From: Flavobacterium taihuense
GTDB taxonomy: Bacteria > Bacteroidota > Bacteroidia > Flavobacteriales > Flavobacteriaceae
DNA: 64,000 bases
Assembly (NCBI RefSeq): GCF_019351435.1
Contig: NZ_JAHWYN010000008.1
Span: 45,437-109,436, forward strand
Direction of reading: 5' to 3'
Positions 34,893 through 46,089 of this stretch are shown one piece after another. Position 1 is the stretch's first letter; each line of letters opens with the position of its first letter. The notes beneath the pieces were generated by a model. The model was not told the origin of the DNA. It saw only the letters and a program-made list of their open reading frames with translations, and did not search any database. The position numbers and the translations under genes are program-made.

Positions 34893-36024
34893 TTGAAATT
34901 TCTTTAGTATTCATTATTAAAGTTTGAAAACGAAGCGTAAAAACCGAACCGCCTTCTTCCCTGTTTTCGAGTGTTACTTTTCCATGCTGTGCCTCAACAA
35001 ACCCTTTTACAATTGATAATCCAAGTCCTGTTCCACCTGTTTTGGAATTATGAAGGCGATAAAATTTATCAAACACTTTATCAATTTCATTTTCTGGAAA
35101 ACCAATGCCGTCATCGGCAATTGTAATTACGCAAGGACATAATTTATCGGGATTGTATTCAAAATCGACATCCAGATTATAAGAAACCTTGATTTCTATT
35201 TTAGCACCTTTGGGTGTGTATTGTGAGGCATTAAAAACCAAATTAAAAATTATCTGTTGCATTAAACCATAATCCAATTTAAAAAGCGGTAAATTTTCGT
35301 CTGTATTTACAACCACTTTATGAAATTGCAAATCGTCTTTCAAATGATCCAAAACATTATAAATCAACTCCTCCAAATCACACCAATCCATTTTGGGCTC
35401 AATAACACCCGATTCCAAACGAGACATATTGAGTAAATTTTCTACTTGGTGATTCAATCGCAAGGAAGCTTTTTCAATTTCGCTATATAAATTTTATTTA
35501 TTTTCTTCCGAAATATGTACCGATTTGCTTTGAATTGTATCGATAGCTCCCATTATAGTAGATATAGGAGTTCTTAATTCATGTGATAAAGAATCCAGTA
35601 AAGCATTGTAAAGTTTCATAGTATTAACTCTTACTTCTTTTACCTGCAAAATCTTTTCGGCTCTTCTAATTTTATGGGTTAAAACCGCATTCACAAGTGC
35701 GATAATAAAGAATAGCACCAAAAGTAATGAATCCTCAGCATCACTAATATGAAAAGTGTAATACGGTTGAATGAAGAAAAAATTTAATATCAATGCACTC
35801 AAAATAGCGCTAAGAAGTAATGGTTTGATGGCCAAAAACATTGACAAGACCGATACTACCACCAGTAAAAGATAACCTACAATTTTATAATCCAAAAAAT
35901 CTCGAATAAACAAACACAATGAAGCAACTATACCCACAGATAAAACGCTTATTAAATATTGATTTTTGATTTTTATTTGGTTCAAAATACTATTCATAAT
36001 CTTTGCATTTATTTGATAGGACAA
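34885..36024 (-). pseudogene. kdpD: KdpD-type sensor histidine kinase interrupted by an in-frame stop
   Basis: Two open stretches in one frame are split by a single TAA at 35491-35493 (codon order AAT AAA TAA AAT TTA). The 5' part (36024-35494) has four hydrophobic segments (DUF4118 type) and the phosphorylation motif SLSHELRTPIST. The 3' part (to 34885) has the rest of the dimerisation helix and the ATPase domain with NLVFNASQYTP, ADDGIGFPE and GGTGLGLSIVKGF. If a CAA had mutated to TAA, one base change would restore a full-length kinase of about 380 residues, without the separate N-terminal KdpD and USP domains of E. coli. The likely start is ATG at 35997 or the upstream codon at 36024. The stop falls between the histidine helix and the second helix, so neither half should work alone. 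Confidence 0.8.
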
Positions 36025-36322
36025 AGTTAAATCATATCATGTAAGTATTTTATAATATAACTTACTTCGATATAAAGATTTTATAAAGATTTTTTTTTGA
36101 ATCAAAAGGGGGTATTATTTATCGTAAGTAACAAAATCACCCTAACGATTTATTATAAGAATCCTTTAAAATTGTTAGTTTAAATGGTAATACCATAATT
36201 TACTAAGTCCCATTTTTGATATTCCTTCTAAAAATTCAATTTAAAAAAATTCAATTTATTACTTTTACACTCTAAAAATAAAATCAATACCGAGCGTATC
36301 GGAATTAAAATCATAAATCACA
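36025..36322. other. Divergent intergenic region, kdpD / panB
   Basis: AT-rich. Before panB there is an ATTCAATTT word repeated twice (about 36234-36257) and a -7-like TACTTTTA at 36260-36267. An AAAGGGGG stretch lies near 36107. I see no reading frame or strong stem. Confidence 0.3.
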
Positions 36323-37141
36323 ATGTCTGCAATTAAAAAAGATTACAAGAGAATTACTACTAAGTCTTTAATCGAGATGAAATCCAATGGAGAAAAAATC
36401 TCTATGCTAACGGCTTATGACTATACCATGGCCAAAATTGTGGATACCGCTGGGATTGATGTAATCCTTGTGGGAGATTCAGCTTCGAATGTTATGGCGG
36501 GTCACGAAACAACACTTCCTATCACTTTGGATCAAATGATTTACCATGCTTCCTCTGTGGTTAGAGCTGTAGAAAGAGCTTTGGTTGTTGTTGATTTACC
36601 TTTTGGAAGTTACCAATCCGATTCTAAAGAAGCCTTACGGTCTTCAATCAGAATTATGAAAGAAAGCGGTGGTCACGCCGTAAAATTGGAAGGTGGTAAA
36701 GAAATCAAAGAATCGATAAAAAAAATCTTAAATGCCGGAATTCCTGTTATGGGACATTTAGGATTAACACCACAGTCTATTTATAAATTTGGTACTTATA
36801 CCGTTCGTGCCAAAGAAGAGCAAGAAGCTGAAAAATTAATTGAAGATGCCAAATTATTGGAACATTTAGGATGTTTTGCATTAGTGCTTGAAAAAATTCC
36901 GGCACATTTAGCCAAACAAGTTGCTGAAAGTATTTCGATTCCTGTTATTGGTATTGGTGCTGGCGGGGGTGTAGATGGACAAGTATTGGTAATACATGAT
37001 ATGTTGGGTATGAATAATGAATTCAGTCCTCGTTTCTTGAGACGTTACATGAATTTATACGAAGGAATGACAACTGCAATTAGTCAATATGTAGAAGATG
37101 TAAAATCGAAAGATTTTCCAAACGAGAAAGAGCAATATTAA
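36323..37141 (+). CDS. panB: 3-Methyl-2-oxobutanoate hydroxymethyltransferase
   Basis: A 272-residue enzyme for the first step of pantothenate synthesis: it adds a hydroxymethyl group from methylene-THF to 2-oxoisovalerate. Family motifs are [16 protein letters not shown] (26-41), [20 protein letters not shown] (47-66; metal-ligand Asp), VKLEGG and GHLGLTPQS, and [18 protein letters not shown]. The start is ATG at 36323, immediately after a non-coding stretch. It is not clustered with panC or panD in this window. An imperfect stem follows at 37142-37201. Confidence 0.95.
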   Translation: MSAIKKDYKRITTKSLIEMKSNGEKISMLTAYDYTMAKIVDTAGIDVILVGDSASNVMAGHETTLPITLDQMIYHASSVVRAVERALVVVDLPFGSYQSDSKEALRSSIRIMKESGGHAVKLEGGKEIKESIKKILNAGIPVMGHLGLTPQSIYKFGTYTVRAKEEQEAEKLIEDAKLLEHLGCFALVLEKIPAHLAKQVAESISIPVIGIGAGGGVDGQVLVIHDMLGMNNEFSPRFLRRYMNLYEGMTTAISQYVEDVKSKDFPNEKEQY

Positions 37142-37201
37142 GACACTAAGTTCCTAAGCTGCTAAGTTTCTAAGTTTGTTTTATCTTAGGAACTTAGCGT
37201 C
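37142..37201 (+). repeat. CTAAG-word repeat and 17-bp stem after panB
   Basis: Arms 37142-37158 and 37185-37201 pair over 17 bp with one mismatch. The left side is made of near-copies of CTAAGTT(T/C) (four in a row). It probably ends panB transcription while also being one of the window's short-word repeat islands. Confidence 0.55.
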
Positions 37202-37229
37202 TTAGTCTCTCAGTAACTCAAAAAATCTA

Positions 37230-37919
37230 ATGAAAGTAATTTCAAATAAAAACAATCTCCAAATTCTACACGAAGACAATCACCTAATCGTGGTCAATAA
37301 GCGTGTAGGTGATATTGTGCAAGGAGACAAAACCGGAGATAAACCACTAAGCGATGTTGTAAAAGAATACATCAAAGACAAATACAACAAACCAGGCGAG
37401 GTATTTTTAGGAGTGGTGCATCGCTTAGACCGACCTACAACAGGAATCGTAGTATTTGCTCGAACCAGCAAAGCTTTGACTCGCATGAATGAATTATTCA
37501 GCAATAGAGAAACTCAAAAAACATATTGGGCCGTAGTCAAAAACAAACCCTCCAAAAACGAAGATACCCTCGTTCATTACATCAAAAGAAACGAAAAAAA
37601 CAATACTTCAAAAGCACATCTCAAAGAAGTTCCGGACAGTAAAATGGCAAGTTTAGAATATAAAATCATCAAAGAACTTGATAATTATTTTGGCCTGGAA
37701 ATTCAGTTGCATACAGGCAGACATCATCAAATACGTGCACAACTCGCTGCCATAGGATCTCCAATAAAAGGCGATTTAAAATACGGTTTTGACAGAAGTA
37801 ATCCCGATGGAGGCATTCACCTACATGCCAGAAAATTGGTTTTTATTCATCCTGTTTCCAAAGAAAACATAACCATTATTGCTCCAACTCCAGAAGAAGT
37901 TATTTGGAAAGCCATTTAA
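37230..37919 (+). CDS. RluA-family RNA pseudouridine synthase
   Basis: A 229-residue pseudouridine synthase. The catalytic Asp lies in VVHRLDRPTTGIVVFARTS (about 64-82), with EDNHLIVVNKRVG near the N terminus and the RNA-binding GRHHQIRAQLAAIG (about 163-176). There is no S4 domain, placing it among the shorter RluA/RluC-type enzymes. The modified position is not readable from sequence. The promoter region before it overlaps the stem at 37142-37201. Confidence 0.9.
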   Translation: MKVISNKNNLQILHEDNHLIVVNKRVGDIVQGDKTGDKPLSDVVKEYIKDKYNKPGEVFLGVVHRLDRPTTGIVVFARTSKALTRMNELFSNRETQKTYWAVVKNKPSKNEDTLVHYIKRNEKNNTSKAHLKEVPDSKMASLEYKIIKELDNYFGLEIQLHTGRHHQIRAQLAAIGSPIKGDLKYGFDRSNPDGGIHLHARKLVFIHPVSKENITIIAPTPEEVIWKAI

Positions 37920-37962
37920 ATTTTAGTTTAAAAAGAGATTTATTTGAATTTTAAAATTTATA

Positions 37963-39321
37963 TTGCATAACGCTTTTAAAACTTTTTTTGCCATGAGTTA
38001 CAAATTAAACATTAGTTCTAGAAAAGAAGCTTTAATCAAATTGTTGGATGTAATTATCAAGCATGAAAACGAAATCATTCAGGCTTTATATGATGATTTC
38101 AAAAAACCTCCCTTTGAGTCAATTGCTACCGAAACCAGTTATATTATTTCGGAATTAAAAGACACTATAAAACATATAGACAAATGGGCTAAAATTAAAA
38201 AAATTACGCCATCCATTCTTAATTTTCCTTCTACAGATTATATTGTAAAAGAGCCTTACGGCAAAGTTTTAATCATAGCGCCTTGGAATTATCCTTTTCA
38301 ATTAGCAATTTGTCCTATGATTTCCGCTGTTGCTGCGGGTAATCAAGTGGTTTTAAAACCATCAGAATTAACACCAAAAACTTCAGCAATAATACTAATG
38401 ATTGTCGAAAAAGTTTTTCAACATCAACATGTAAAAGTAATCGAAGGTGGTGTTGAAGTAACACAAAAACTACTAGCCCAACGTTGGGATTATATTTTTT
38501 TTACAGGAAGTGTTCCAGTTGGAAAAATTGTCGCCAAAGCAGCCGCAGAGCATCTGACTCCAATAACTCTTGAATTAGGCGGCAAAAATCCTTGTATCAT
38601 TGATGAAACTGCCAATTTGAAACTAGCTGCCAAACGAATTGTTTGGGGTAAATTTTTGAATGCAGGTCAAACCTGTATTGCTCCTGATTATATTTTGATT
38701 CAAGAAGATATGAAAAGCCATTTTGTCGATTTTATGAAAAATGAAATCACGAATGCCTATGGTAAAAACCCAAAAGAATCTCCAGATTTTGCTCGTATCG
38801 TAAACGAAAAAAATTGGCATCGATTAATGAGCATGATTGAGCCAGAAAAGGTGATTTTTGGAGGAGAAACCGCTGTTGAAGATTGCTATATTGCTCCGAC
38901 ATTGATTGAAGAAAATGATCTTGACAGTGCACTTATGCAAGAAGAAATCTTCGGACCAATACTACCAATAATCACCTATAAACACGAAAAAGAAATAACT
39001 CAAACCATTTCAAAATACGAAAAACCACTGGCATTATACGTATTCACCGATGATAGAAAATTTGCTAGAAAAACAATTACCAATTTTTCCTTTGGCGGAG
39101 GCTGTGTCAATGACACCGTTATTCATTTTGCCAACAAAAGACTCCCTTTTGGTGGTGTAGGCCATAGTGGAATAGGTGCTTATCATGGTCAATTGAGTTT
39201 TGATATTTTTTCGCATCACAAAGGAGTTGTAAAAAAAGCGAATTGGTTGGATTTAAATTTAAGGTACGCACCTTATACCAATAAAATAGATACCTTAAAG
39301 AAATTATTAAAATGGCTGTAA
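37963..39321 (+). CDS. Aldehyde dehydrogenase family protein
   Basis: About 450 residues. The catalytic cysteine is in NAGQTCIAPDYIL, the general base in TLELGGKNPCIID, and the NAD-binding FTGSVPVGK is present. It resembles class-3-type fatty or aromatic aldehyde dehydrogenases. The start is uncertain: the family's N-terminal helix (AFKTFF...SRKEALIKLL) suggests reading from TTG at 37963, while the first ATG is at 37993 and would trim ten residues. No closer ATG exists upstream because a TGA lies at 37945. The 3' end overlaps the nitroreductase gene by 10 bases, so the two are probably coupled. Confidence 0.85.
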   Translation: MHNAFKTFFAMSYKLNISSRKEALIKLLDVIIKHENEIIQALYDDFKKPPFESIATETSYIISELKDTIKHIDKWAKIKKITPSILNFPSTDYIVKEPYGKVLIIAPWNYPFQLAICPMISAVAAGNQVVLKPSELTPKTSAIILMIVEKVFQHQHVKVIEGGVEVTQKLLAQRWDYIFFTGSVPVGKIVAKAAAEHLTPITLELGGKNPCIIDETANLKLAAKRIVWGKFLNAGQTCIAPDYILIQEDMKSHFVDFMKNEITNAYGKNPKESPDFARIVNEKNWHRLMSMIEPEKVIFGGETAVEDCYIAPTLIEENDLDSALMQEEIFGPILPIITYKHEKEITQTISKYEKPLALYVFTDDRKFARKTITNFSFGGGCVNDTVIHFANKRLPFGGVGHSGIGAYHGQLSFDIFSHHKGVVKKANWLDLNLRYAPYTNKIDTLKKLLKWL

Positions 39322-40049
39322 TAAATGAGAAAACGGTAAGTGAAGCCATAAAATACCGCCGATCGGTACGTGTTTTTAAAAAAGATTCTATTGATGAACT
39401 CAAAGTAAAAGAATGTCTCCAACTAGCTGCCTTGGCTGCTACTAGTAGTAACATGCAACTTTGGGAATTTTATCATATCACTTCTCCCGAAATTATTAGT
39501 CAAATTACAACAGCCTGTTTTGATCAAAATGGAGCCAAAACTGCTCAACAACTGGTTTTAATTGTTGCCCGCAAGGATTTATGGAAAAAAAGGGTACAGT
39601 CGAACATCGCTTTTTTGAAAAAACAATTTGGTTCTAAACCAGAAAGTGAATATTCCACAAGAGAAAAATTTGCCTTAAATTATTATAAGAAAATTGTACC
39701 CACTATTTATTTTGATTTTTTAGGAATTCTGGGATATATGAAGTACTTCGCATTTCAAATCATTGGACTATTCAAACCAATATATAGACAGGCCAGAGAA
39801 AGTGATATGCGGATTGTGGCGCACAAAAGTGCTGCCCTCGCAGCTCAAAATTTCATGATTAGTATGGCTGCCATTAATTATGACACTTGCCCAATGGAAG
39901 GTTTTGACTCTCTAAGAGTAAAAAAAATAGTAAATTTGCCGTCTTGTTCAGAAATCACAATGATTTTGGGTTGTGGCATCAGAGAAGAAAATGGAATTTA
40001 TGGCGAACGCTTTCGAGTTCCCTTTGAAGAAGTCTATTTTAAAATATAA
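39312..40049 (+). CDS. Nitroreductase family protein
   Basis: A 245-residue FMN-dependent reductase. The N-terminal VSEAIKYRRSVRVFKKDSID and LAALAATSSNMQLWEFYHI are the usual substrate and flavin elements, and the C-terminal part ends with GCGIREENGIYGERFRVPFEE. It begins 10 bases inside the aldehyde dehydrogenase gene. This subgroup has a mid-sequence insertion (about 85-150) with a hydrophobic helix (YMKYFAFQIIGLF), unusual for soluble nitroreductases and suggesting membrane association. Substrate unknown. Confidence 0.85.
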   Translation: MAVINEKTVSEAIKYRRSVRVFKKDSIDELKVKECLQLAALAATSSNMQLWEFYHITSPEIISQITTACFDQNGAKTAQQLVLIVARKDLWKKRVQSNIAFLKKQFGSKPESEYSTREKFALNYYKKIVPTIYFDFLGILGYMKYFAFQIIGLFKPIYRQARESDMRIVAHKSAALAAQNFMISMAAINYDTCPMEGFDSLRVKKIVNLPSCSEITMILGCGIREENGIYGERFRVPFEEVYFKI

Positions 40050-40081
40050 CTCAATCTAACGAATATAATTATCAAATTAAA

Positions 40082-40888
40082 ATGAATCAAACAATAGAGA
40101 GATTACACGATATCGAAAAAAATGGATATCAATTAGATTTTGCCAATGTATTTAATCATGCTTTCGAAAATTATAAAAAAATTGCTTTATATGCTGGATT
40201 GGTGATCTTTATATTTGCATTCATTTTTACTCTAATTTACTTTATGAGTTTTGGATTATATTTAAAATCAATTAGTTTAGATAACGTAAACAATCAATTA
40301 ATAGAAAATTTACAACATCAAAAAAGTCTTGATGCACCATTGGTATCCATGGTATTTTCGATTTTAATTTTATCGTTATTAATGGCTCCATTCAGTGCTG
40401 GTTTTTACAAAATGGCTGAACATGCAGATCATGATAAAGAATTTAAATTTATAAATATGTTCAATTTTTATAGAAATCCCTATTTTATTAATATTATAAT
40501 AGCAACAATTTTGAATGCTATCATAAATATGTTGATTTCTACAACTATTATTTCACTGTTGAATTTGATAAATATTAATCAATTTGGATTAACTCTTCTT
40601 GCCAATTATTCTGTATCCTTTTTTGTATATGTTCTTACTTTTTTAACCATTCCCCTTATTATTTTTGGAGACTTAAAAGCAATCCCAGCAATCAAGCACA
40701 GCATTTTGATTGTTATTAAACAACCTATCGTTTTGATAGGATTAATGGTTGTAGCGATAATTGGTGCCTTTGTGGGCATTATGGGATGTTGCATTGGCCT
40801 ATTTTTTACCATACCGTTTCTCTATTCCATGAATTATGCAATCTATACCGCTATTGTTGGAATAGATGCACCTCAAGATACAGAGTAA
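40082..40888 (+). CDS. Multi-pass membrane protein of unknown function
   Basis: A 268-residue protein with about six hydrophobic segments (near residues 35-62, 90-115, 135-155, 160-180, 190-215 and 230-260). The cytoplasmic N terminus is LDFANVFNHAFENYKKIALYAG. The segment GDLKAIPAIKHSI recalls the DUF975/YciC-like integral membrane proteins of Bacteroidota. No catalytic motif. It starts 32 bases after the nitroreductase gene, so it may extend that operon. Confidence 0.6.
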   Translation: MNQTIERLHDIEKNGYQLDFANVFNHAFENYKKIALYAGLVIFIFAFIFTLIYFMSFGLYLKSISLDNVNNQLIENLQHQKSLDAPLVSMVFSILILSLLMAPFSAGFYKMAEHADHDKEFKFINMFNFYRNPYFINIIIATILNAIINMLISTTIISLLNLININQFGLTLLANYSVSFFVYVLTFLTIPLIIFGDLKAIPAIKHSILIVIKQPIVLIGLMVVAIIGAFVGIMGCCIGLFFTIPFLYSMNYAIYTAIVGIDAPQDTE

Positions 40889-40992
40889 GCAATTTTAAAC
40901 AGGAAGTAGTATCATATAAACCAAAAAGAACATATAGTATCAATCAAATTTACAACAACGAATATAACTGATTAGTTCCCAACCGATAAACT

Positions 40993-43900
40993 ATGTCATT
41001 ATTTTGTAACATATTATTATTTTTTACCTTCCACTTTTCTTTTCCAAGTTTGGCTTGTATTGCTATGCCGTTAAGTTTAGAAAAAACAAATTTGATACTC
41101 ACAAACAACAGAAATGTTATTCTGTATGTATTCTTGGTTATTTTAGTAATTGCATTATTGTATTCTAACTCCAAAATAAGTTCTATTTTAAAAAACGTAG
41201 ATAACCTTTCGACTGAGGAATCAGACAAAAGAGAATACCAACTTTATTTGTTGTTTCTAGGTTTGGTTATTCCATTTTTGGAAATTCTGTTTGAATTATT
41301 TCATGTTAGACCCAAAAGCTTATTAATCAACAATTTTTCAATAGGTTGTTTTTTTCTGTTATTATTTTTAATAAGCGAAAAATCAAAATATTTATATAAT
41401 AGAATCAAAACTATTTATATTTTCTTGTTTTATGTCTATTCGCTGTTGGTTGGATATAATATCATATTTCTTCAACAAGACATTATCCCTACATATGCAT
41501 TTATCGTTTTATTTTTCTTCTCATATATCATCATTAAACCCATAAAAAAATATTGGATATTTTCGGGTTTTGTTTTTTGTTATTTGATTTTACTTTATGC
41601 TTTTGATTTAGTTCCTGTTAAAAGAGCCGTTATTCTGATCAATTACGGCATTATGGTATTCATTATCAATCACATCAGACATGTTTCATTAACAAAAATC
41701 CAAGAAAAATTTAACTTCACCAATGAAATTGTAAACAAAGGAAATTCCCTTACAATAGCAACAAATAAAGAGGGAAAAGTAACCTTTTGCAGTGACACTA
41801 TAACATCCATTTTAGGGTATACGCCAAATGAAGTAATGGGATTTGGATTTTGGAAACTGACCGAGGACCCTGAATTTATCGGTTCTGAATATCATGAAAA
41901 CTTTGTGGATAACCGTTTATACATTCGAAAATTGAAATGTAAAAATGGAGAATACAAATTCATTCAATGGATTGATAAAAAGTTTGCAGAAGACTCCATT
42001 ATAGGGATTGGACAAGATGTGACCAATGAAATTAAAATAAGAAAACAATACGAAACCTTAATTCAAACAGCAGTAGATATCATTTTTGAAGCTAATTATA
42101 GAGGTGACATTACTTTCGTAAATGATTATGCAATCAAACTTCTAGGATATACCAAAGAAGAATTTATTTCCAAAAATTTCTCCTCCTTAATTCGCAAGGA
42201 CTATATTACCAACACCATGAGTTTTTATCAAAATATTTTAGATATTGAAGATAATTTTACAACACTGGAATTCCCCATTCTTAAAAAAAATGGTGAAGAA
42301 GTATGGATCTCCCAAAATGTATTTATCCGAAGAAATAGTTTTGGAGAAATTGATGGGTACTCCGGTATTGCACGAGATATCACTTTATTAAAAGATATAG
42401 AAGATGAAAAATCGAAGAGACAGGATAAAATCGAAAAATACAGTAAAACACTCAAAGATATTGCTATATTAAATCATTCCAAAAATGAAAATTTCGATCA
42501 AACAATCAATACAATTTTAAAAATCACAGCCTCTACATTAGGTGTTAATAGAGCTGGTTATTGGACATATCAAGAAGATGGAATCAGCTGCAGTAATTTA
42601 TATGATTCAACTGCGAAGATTTTTGAAAATGACATTTATTTTTACAAAATTGAAAATGCTGGCTATTTTAAAAAAATTGAAAACAAAAACCAAGTTGTTT
42701 TATCAAACATTAGATCTCATTCTACAAATAACAAAAAAAATGATAGTTACATTTACAAACATAATATCTTTTCAATACTAGACACTCCTGTCTTCATCGA
42801 CGGCAAATTAAAAGGAATACTATCGTTCGAAGCAACCCAACAAATTAAAAACTGGGACAATGAAGACATTAATTTTGCTAAATCCATTTCTGATTTAATT
42901 GTAATTGCAATAGCGTCACAAATGCGATTGGAAATAGAACAAAGACTTGCTTATAAAAGTGAATTGCTCTTAGTGATCAATAAAAATACCAATCAATTTT
43001 TATTGCAAAAAAGCACTAGTAAACTAATTAAGGGAATTATAAATGAACTTGGAATAGTAACCCAATCCGAACGAATTTCCTATTTCAAAAAGGATCCAAA
43101 AACCCAATTATTTGACCAAAAATGCATGTGGACAAATCAATTACAAGATTTTGATACCATAAGTCCTAAATTACAAAATATTGAATTTTCTAAATTTGAT
43201 AATAACATAAAAGATTTGCCTGCCAAACAGTTCTTCGAATACATAAAAGACAACATTCTAACTGAAAGAATAAAAATATTTTTGAGTCGACTGAACCCTG
43301 ATTCAATATTATTTTTCCCCGTTTTTATAAAAAATGAATTTGACGGTTTTTTTGTTTTTGATGATTCAACCAAAGAGCGTATTTGGAGTACCGATGAAAT
43401 TTCAATTTTACAATTATTAGTAAAAAACATTTCCTCATCCATAGAAAGAAACATAAACGAATCAATTATTGAAGAAAGCGAAGAAAGATTTAGATTATTG
43501 GCTAATAACATCCCGGGCACTGTTTTTTTGTCCAATTATGATGAAAAATACACAAAAATCTATCTTAACGACGAAATTGAGAAATTGACAGGTTACCCTA
43601 AATCAGATTTCTTAGAGAATAAAATATTTTTTATAGACTTAATATTTCGTGAGGATCTAGAAAATGTTTTAATGGCAAATAAAATTGCTTTAGAAGAAAA
43701 AAAACCATTGCATATCATTTACCGAATTAAACATAAAAACGATTCTCTTGTTTGGGTTGAAGAGTTTGGAGATTCTATAATAAAAAATGGTGAAATTGCT
43801 TTCATGGAAGGCATTATTATCGACATTACTGAAAAGAAAAATAATGAATCCATTGTCAAAGAGAAAGAATTTGCGGAAGCTGCCAATAAAGCCAAATCTG

Positions 43901-45045
43901 AATTTCTGGCCAATATGAGCCATGAAATACGAACTCCACTAAACGGTATCATTGGTTACACTGATTTGTTAATGAACTCCAATTTGGAAAGTACTCAAAA
44001 ACAGTACATGAATACCATCAATCAATCTGCCAATATATTACTGGAAGTGGTAAATGATATTTTGGATTTTTCAAAAATTGAATCGGGAAAATTAGAAATC
44101 AATATAGAAAAATACCGTACTGAGGATATCATTCTTCAAATAAAGGAATTGATCAATTATCAAGCTCATTCAAAAAATTTAGAAATAAACTACTACATTA
44201 ATGAAGATGTACCAAAATACATTTGGGTAGATTACATTCGTTTAAAACAAGTACTCATTAACCTATTAACAAACGCAGTTAAATTTACCCATGTTGGTAA
44301 TATCGACCTTACCATTTCAGTATTAGAGATTCAAAAAAGTCAAACTACACTGCGGTTTTCAGTAAAAGACACTGGAATTGGAATTCGAAAAAGCAATCAA
44401 AAAATAATTTTTCAAGCCTTTTCACAAGAAGACAGTTCCACTACTAAAAAGTTTGGAGGAACAGGATTGGGATTGACTATTTCAAATCAATTATTAGGTT
44501 TAATGAATAGTAAATTACAGATTACCAGCCAATATAACATAGGAAGTACTTTTTTCTTTGATATAAAACTAAAAAGCAGTAATAAATCAAAACAGGGAAA
44601 AACAATAGACAACCAAAGCTTCATTTTTGAAAATTCAATAGTTGAGTTTGAAAACGAAGAACCTTCAATATTGATAGTGGAAGACAATAAAATCAATATG
44701 CTTTTGACCAAAACATTAGTCAAACAGATCATTCCAAAATGCATTATTCATGAAGCTATTGATGGGGAAAAGGCAATTGAAAAAGCATTGGAAATTCAAC
44801 CCAATATTATTTTAATGGACATTCAAATGCCTCTAATAAATGGATATGAAGCAACGAAACTGATTCGCAAAAACAAAGAATTTAAAGATATCATTATTAT
44901 TGCACTTACTGCGGGAACGGTCATGGGAGAAAAAGAAAAATGCATAGAAGCAGGTATGAATGATTATGTTCCAAAACCTATCGTAAAGAAAACTCTTGAA
45001 GATATTTTAGAAAAATGGTTAATCACAAAAAGTAACTTTATATGA
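40993..45045 (+). CDS. Hybrid sensor histidine kinase with PAS and GAF modules
   Basis: A 1350-residue membrane kinase. Residues 1-225 hold about seven hydrophobic segments. PAS 1 covers about 255-350 ([20 protein letters not shown]), PAS 2 about 355-470, then two GAF-like domains (about 490-650 and 680-830) and a third PAS (about 838-960, [23 protein letters not shown] in parts). The kinase core has His977 in [16 protein letters not shown] and the ATPase N, G1 and G2 boxes ([19 protein letters not shown]). A C-terminal receiver (from about 1225) has Asp1276 in [15 protein letters not shown]. No HPt domain or DNA-binding output is fused, so signal transfer goes elsewhere. Its stop overlaps the metallopeptidase start (ATGA). 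Confidence 0.9.
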   Translation: MSLFCNILLFFTFHFSFPSLACIAMPLSLEKTNLILTNNRNVILYVFLVILVIALLYSNSKISSILKNVDNLSTEESDKREYQLYLLFLGLVIPFLEILFELFHVRPKSLLINNFSIGCFFLLLFLISEKSKYLYNRIKTIYIFLFYVYSLLVGYNIIFLQQDIIPTYAFIVLFFFSYIIIKPIKKYWIFSGFVFCYLILLYAFDLVPVKRAVILINYGIMVFIINHIRHVSLTKIQEKFNFTNEIVNKGNSLTIATNKEGKVTFCSDTITSILGYTPNEVMGFGFWKLTEDPEFIGSEYHENFVDNRLYIRKLKCKNGEYKFIQWIDKKFAEDSIIGIGQDVTNEIKIRKQYETLIQTAVDIIFEANYRGDITFVNDYAIKLLGYTKEEFISKNFSSLIRKDYITNTMSFYQNILDIEDNFTTLEFPILKKNGEEVWISQNVFIRRNSFGEIDGYSGIARDITLLKDIEDEKSKRQDKIEKYSKTLKDIAILNHSKNENFDQTINTILKITASTLGVNRAGYWTYQEDGISCSNLYDSTAKIFENDIYFYKIENAGYFKKIENKNQVVLSNIRSHSTNNKKNDSYIYKHNIFSILDTPVFIDGKLKGILSFEATQQIKNWDNEDINFAKSISDLIVIAIASQMRLEIEQRLAYKSELLLVINKNTNQFLLQKSTSKLIKGIINELGIVTQSERISYFKKDPKTQLFDQKCMWTNQLQDFDTISPKLQNIEFSKFDNNIKDLPAKQFFEYIKDNILTERIKIFLSRLNPDSILFFPVFIKNEFDGFFVFDDSTKERIWSTDEISILQLLVKNISSSIERNINESIIEESEERFRLLANNIPGTVFLSNYDEKYTKIYLNDEIEKLTGYPKSDFLENKIFFIDLIFREDLENVLMANKIALEEKKPLHIIYRIKHKNDSLVWVEEFGDSIIKNGEIAFMEGIIIDITEKKNNESIVKEKEFAEAANKAKSEFLANMSHEIRTPLNGIIGYTDLLMNSNLESTQKQYMNTINQSANILLEVVNDILDFSKIESGKLEINIEKYRTEDIILQIKELINYQAHSKNLEINYYINEDVPKYIWVDYIRLKQVLINLLTNAVKFTHVGNIDLTISVLEIQKSQTTLRFSVKDTGIGIRKSNQKIIFQAFSQEDSSTTKKFGGTGLGLTISNQLLGLMNSKLQITSQYNIGSTFFFDIKLKSSNKSKQGKTIDNQSFIFENSIVEFENEEPSILIVEDNKINMLLTKTLVKQIIPKCIIHEAIDGEKAIEKALEIQPNIILMDIQMPLINGYEATKLIRKNKEFKDIIIIALTAGTVMGEKEKCIEAGMNDYVPKPIVKKTLEDILEKWLITKSNFI

Positions 45046-45893
45046 AATGGATTGGTAGAAGACAAAGCGAAAATGTAGAAGACCGAAGAGGTATGTCCTC
45101 GGGTGGCAAAACCATAGTAGGTGGTGGCATAATTGGTATCATTATTTTTCTTATAAATGCTTTTGGCGGTGAAAATGCTCAAATGATTACACCCATTTTA
45201 GAACAATTCAATCAACAACAAACCACCCAAACCGAATCAAGACCGTTGACGGAAGAAGAAGAAAAATTAGCAGTATTCCCTAGGGTTGTTTTTAAAGATA
45301 CTGAAGTAATTTGGACTAAAATATTTGAGGAAAACAATCTACAATATGAGAAACCTAAAATGGTTTTATTTACAGGTTCAGTAGAAACAGCTTGCGGAGG
45401 CGCTTCATCAGCATCAGGTCCTTTCTATTGCCCTAGAGATCAAAAAGTATATATGGATTTAGCCTTTTTTGACGAATTGCAAACTAGATTTGGAGCCTCA
45501 GGTGGCGATTTTGCCACTGCTTATGTAATTGCCCATGAAGTAGGGCATCACATTCAAACTTTATTAGGTACATCAGACAAAATGCGTCAAGCCCAAGAAG
45601 GTAAAACTGAAGCTGAAGCCAATAAATTATCCGTAGCATTAGAATTACAAGCAGATTTTTATGCTGGCGTTTGGGCAAAATACAATAAAGAAAATCTAGA
45701 TGTTGGTGATATTGACGAAGCATTAAGTGCCGCACAAGCAGTTGGAGACGATGCTATTCAGAAAAAAATGCAAGGACATGTAGTTCCAGAATCCTTTACT
45801 CATGGAACATCCGAACAACGAAAATTCTGGTTTATGAAAGGATACAATACTGGAGACATTAGACAAGGAGATACTTTTTCGGAATTGAATTAG
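45042..45893 (+). CDS. Neutral zinc metallopeptidase, YpfJ family
   Basis: A 283-residue membrane-anchored metallopeptidase: one hydrophobic segment (about 26-46, TIVGGGIIGIIIFLINAFGG) after a short basic N terminus ([17 protein letters not shown]). The zinc motif is VIAHEVGHHIQ (about 162-172) with further conserved ELQADFYAGVWA and the ending FWFMKGYNTGD. The first bases overlap the kinase stop (ATGA), so translation is coupled to the sensor kinase, an unusual pairing. The reaction has not been defined for this family as far as I can say. Confidence 0.88.
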   Translation: MKWIGRRQSENVEDRRGMSSGGKTIVGGGIIGIIIFLINAFGGENAQMITPILEQFNQQQTTQTESRPLTEEEEKLAVFPRVVFKDTEVIWTKIFEENNLQYEKPKMVLFTGSVETACGGASSASGPFYCPRDQKVYMDLAFFDELQTRFGASGGDFATAYVIAHEVGHHIQTLLGTSDKMRQAQEGKTEAEANKLSVALELQADFYAGVWAKYNKENLDVGDIDEALSAAQAVGDDAIQKKMQGHVVPESFTHGTSEQRKFWFMKGYNTGDIRQGDTFSELN

Positions 45894-46089
45894 GATGCAT
45901 TTTCAACATCAATTTTCATATATTATTTGCAACTCAGCCATGATTTGAAAGGACTTCAAACAACATACTATCTGTCTTTAAACAAACAAAGTAAGCAATC
46001 AAAGGCACAACGAATAAAATAACAGTACCTTTGCGCCAACTTAAAGGGGTAAACTAAATTAATTACAGTCTACTTCATAAACACAATTT

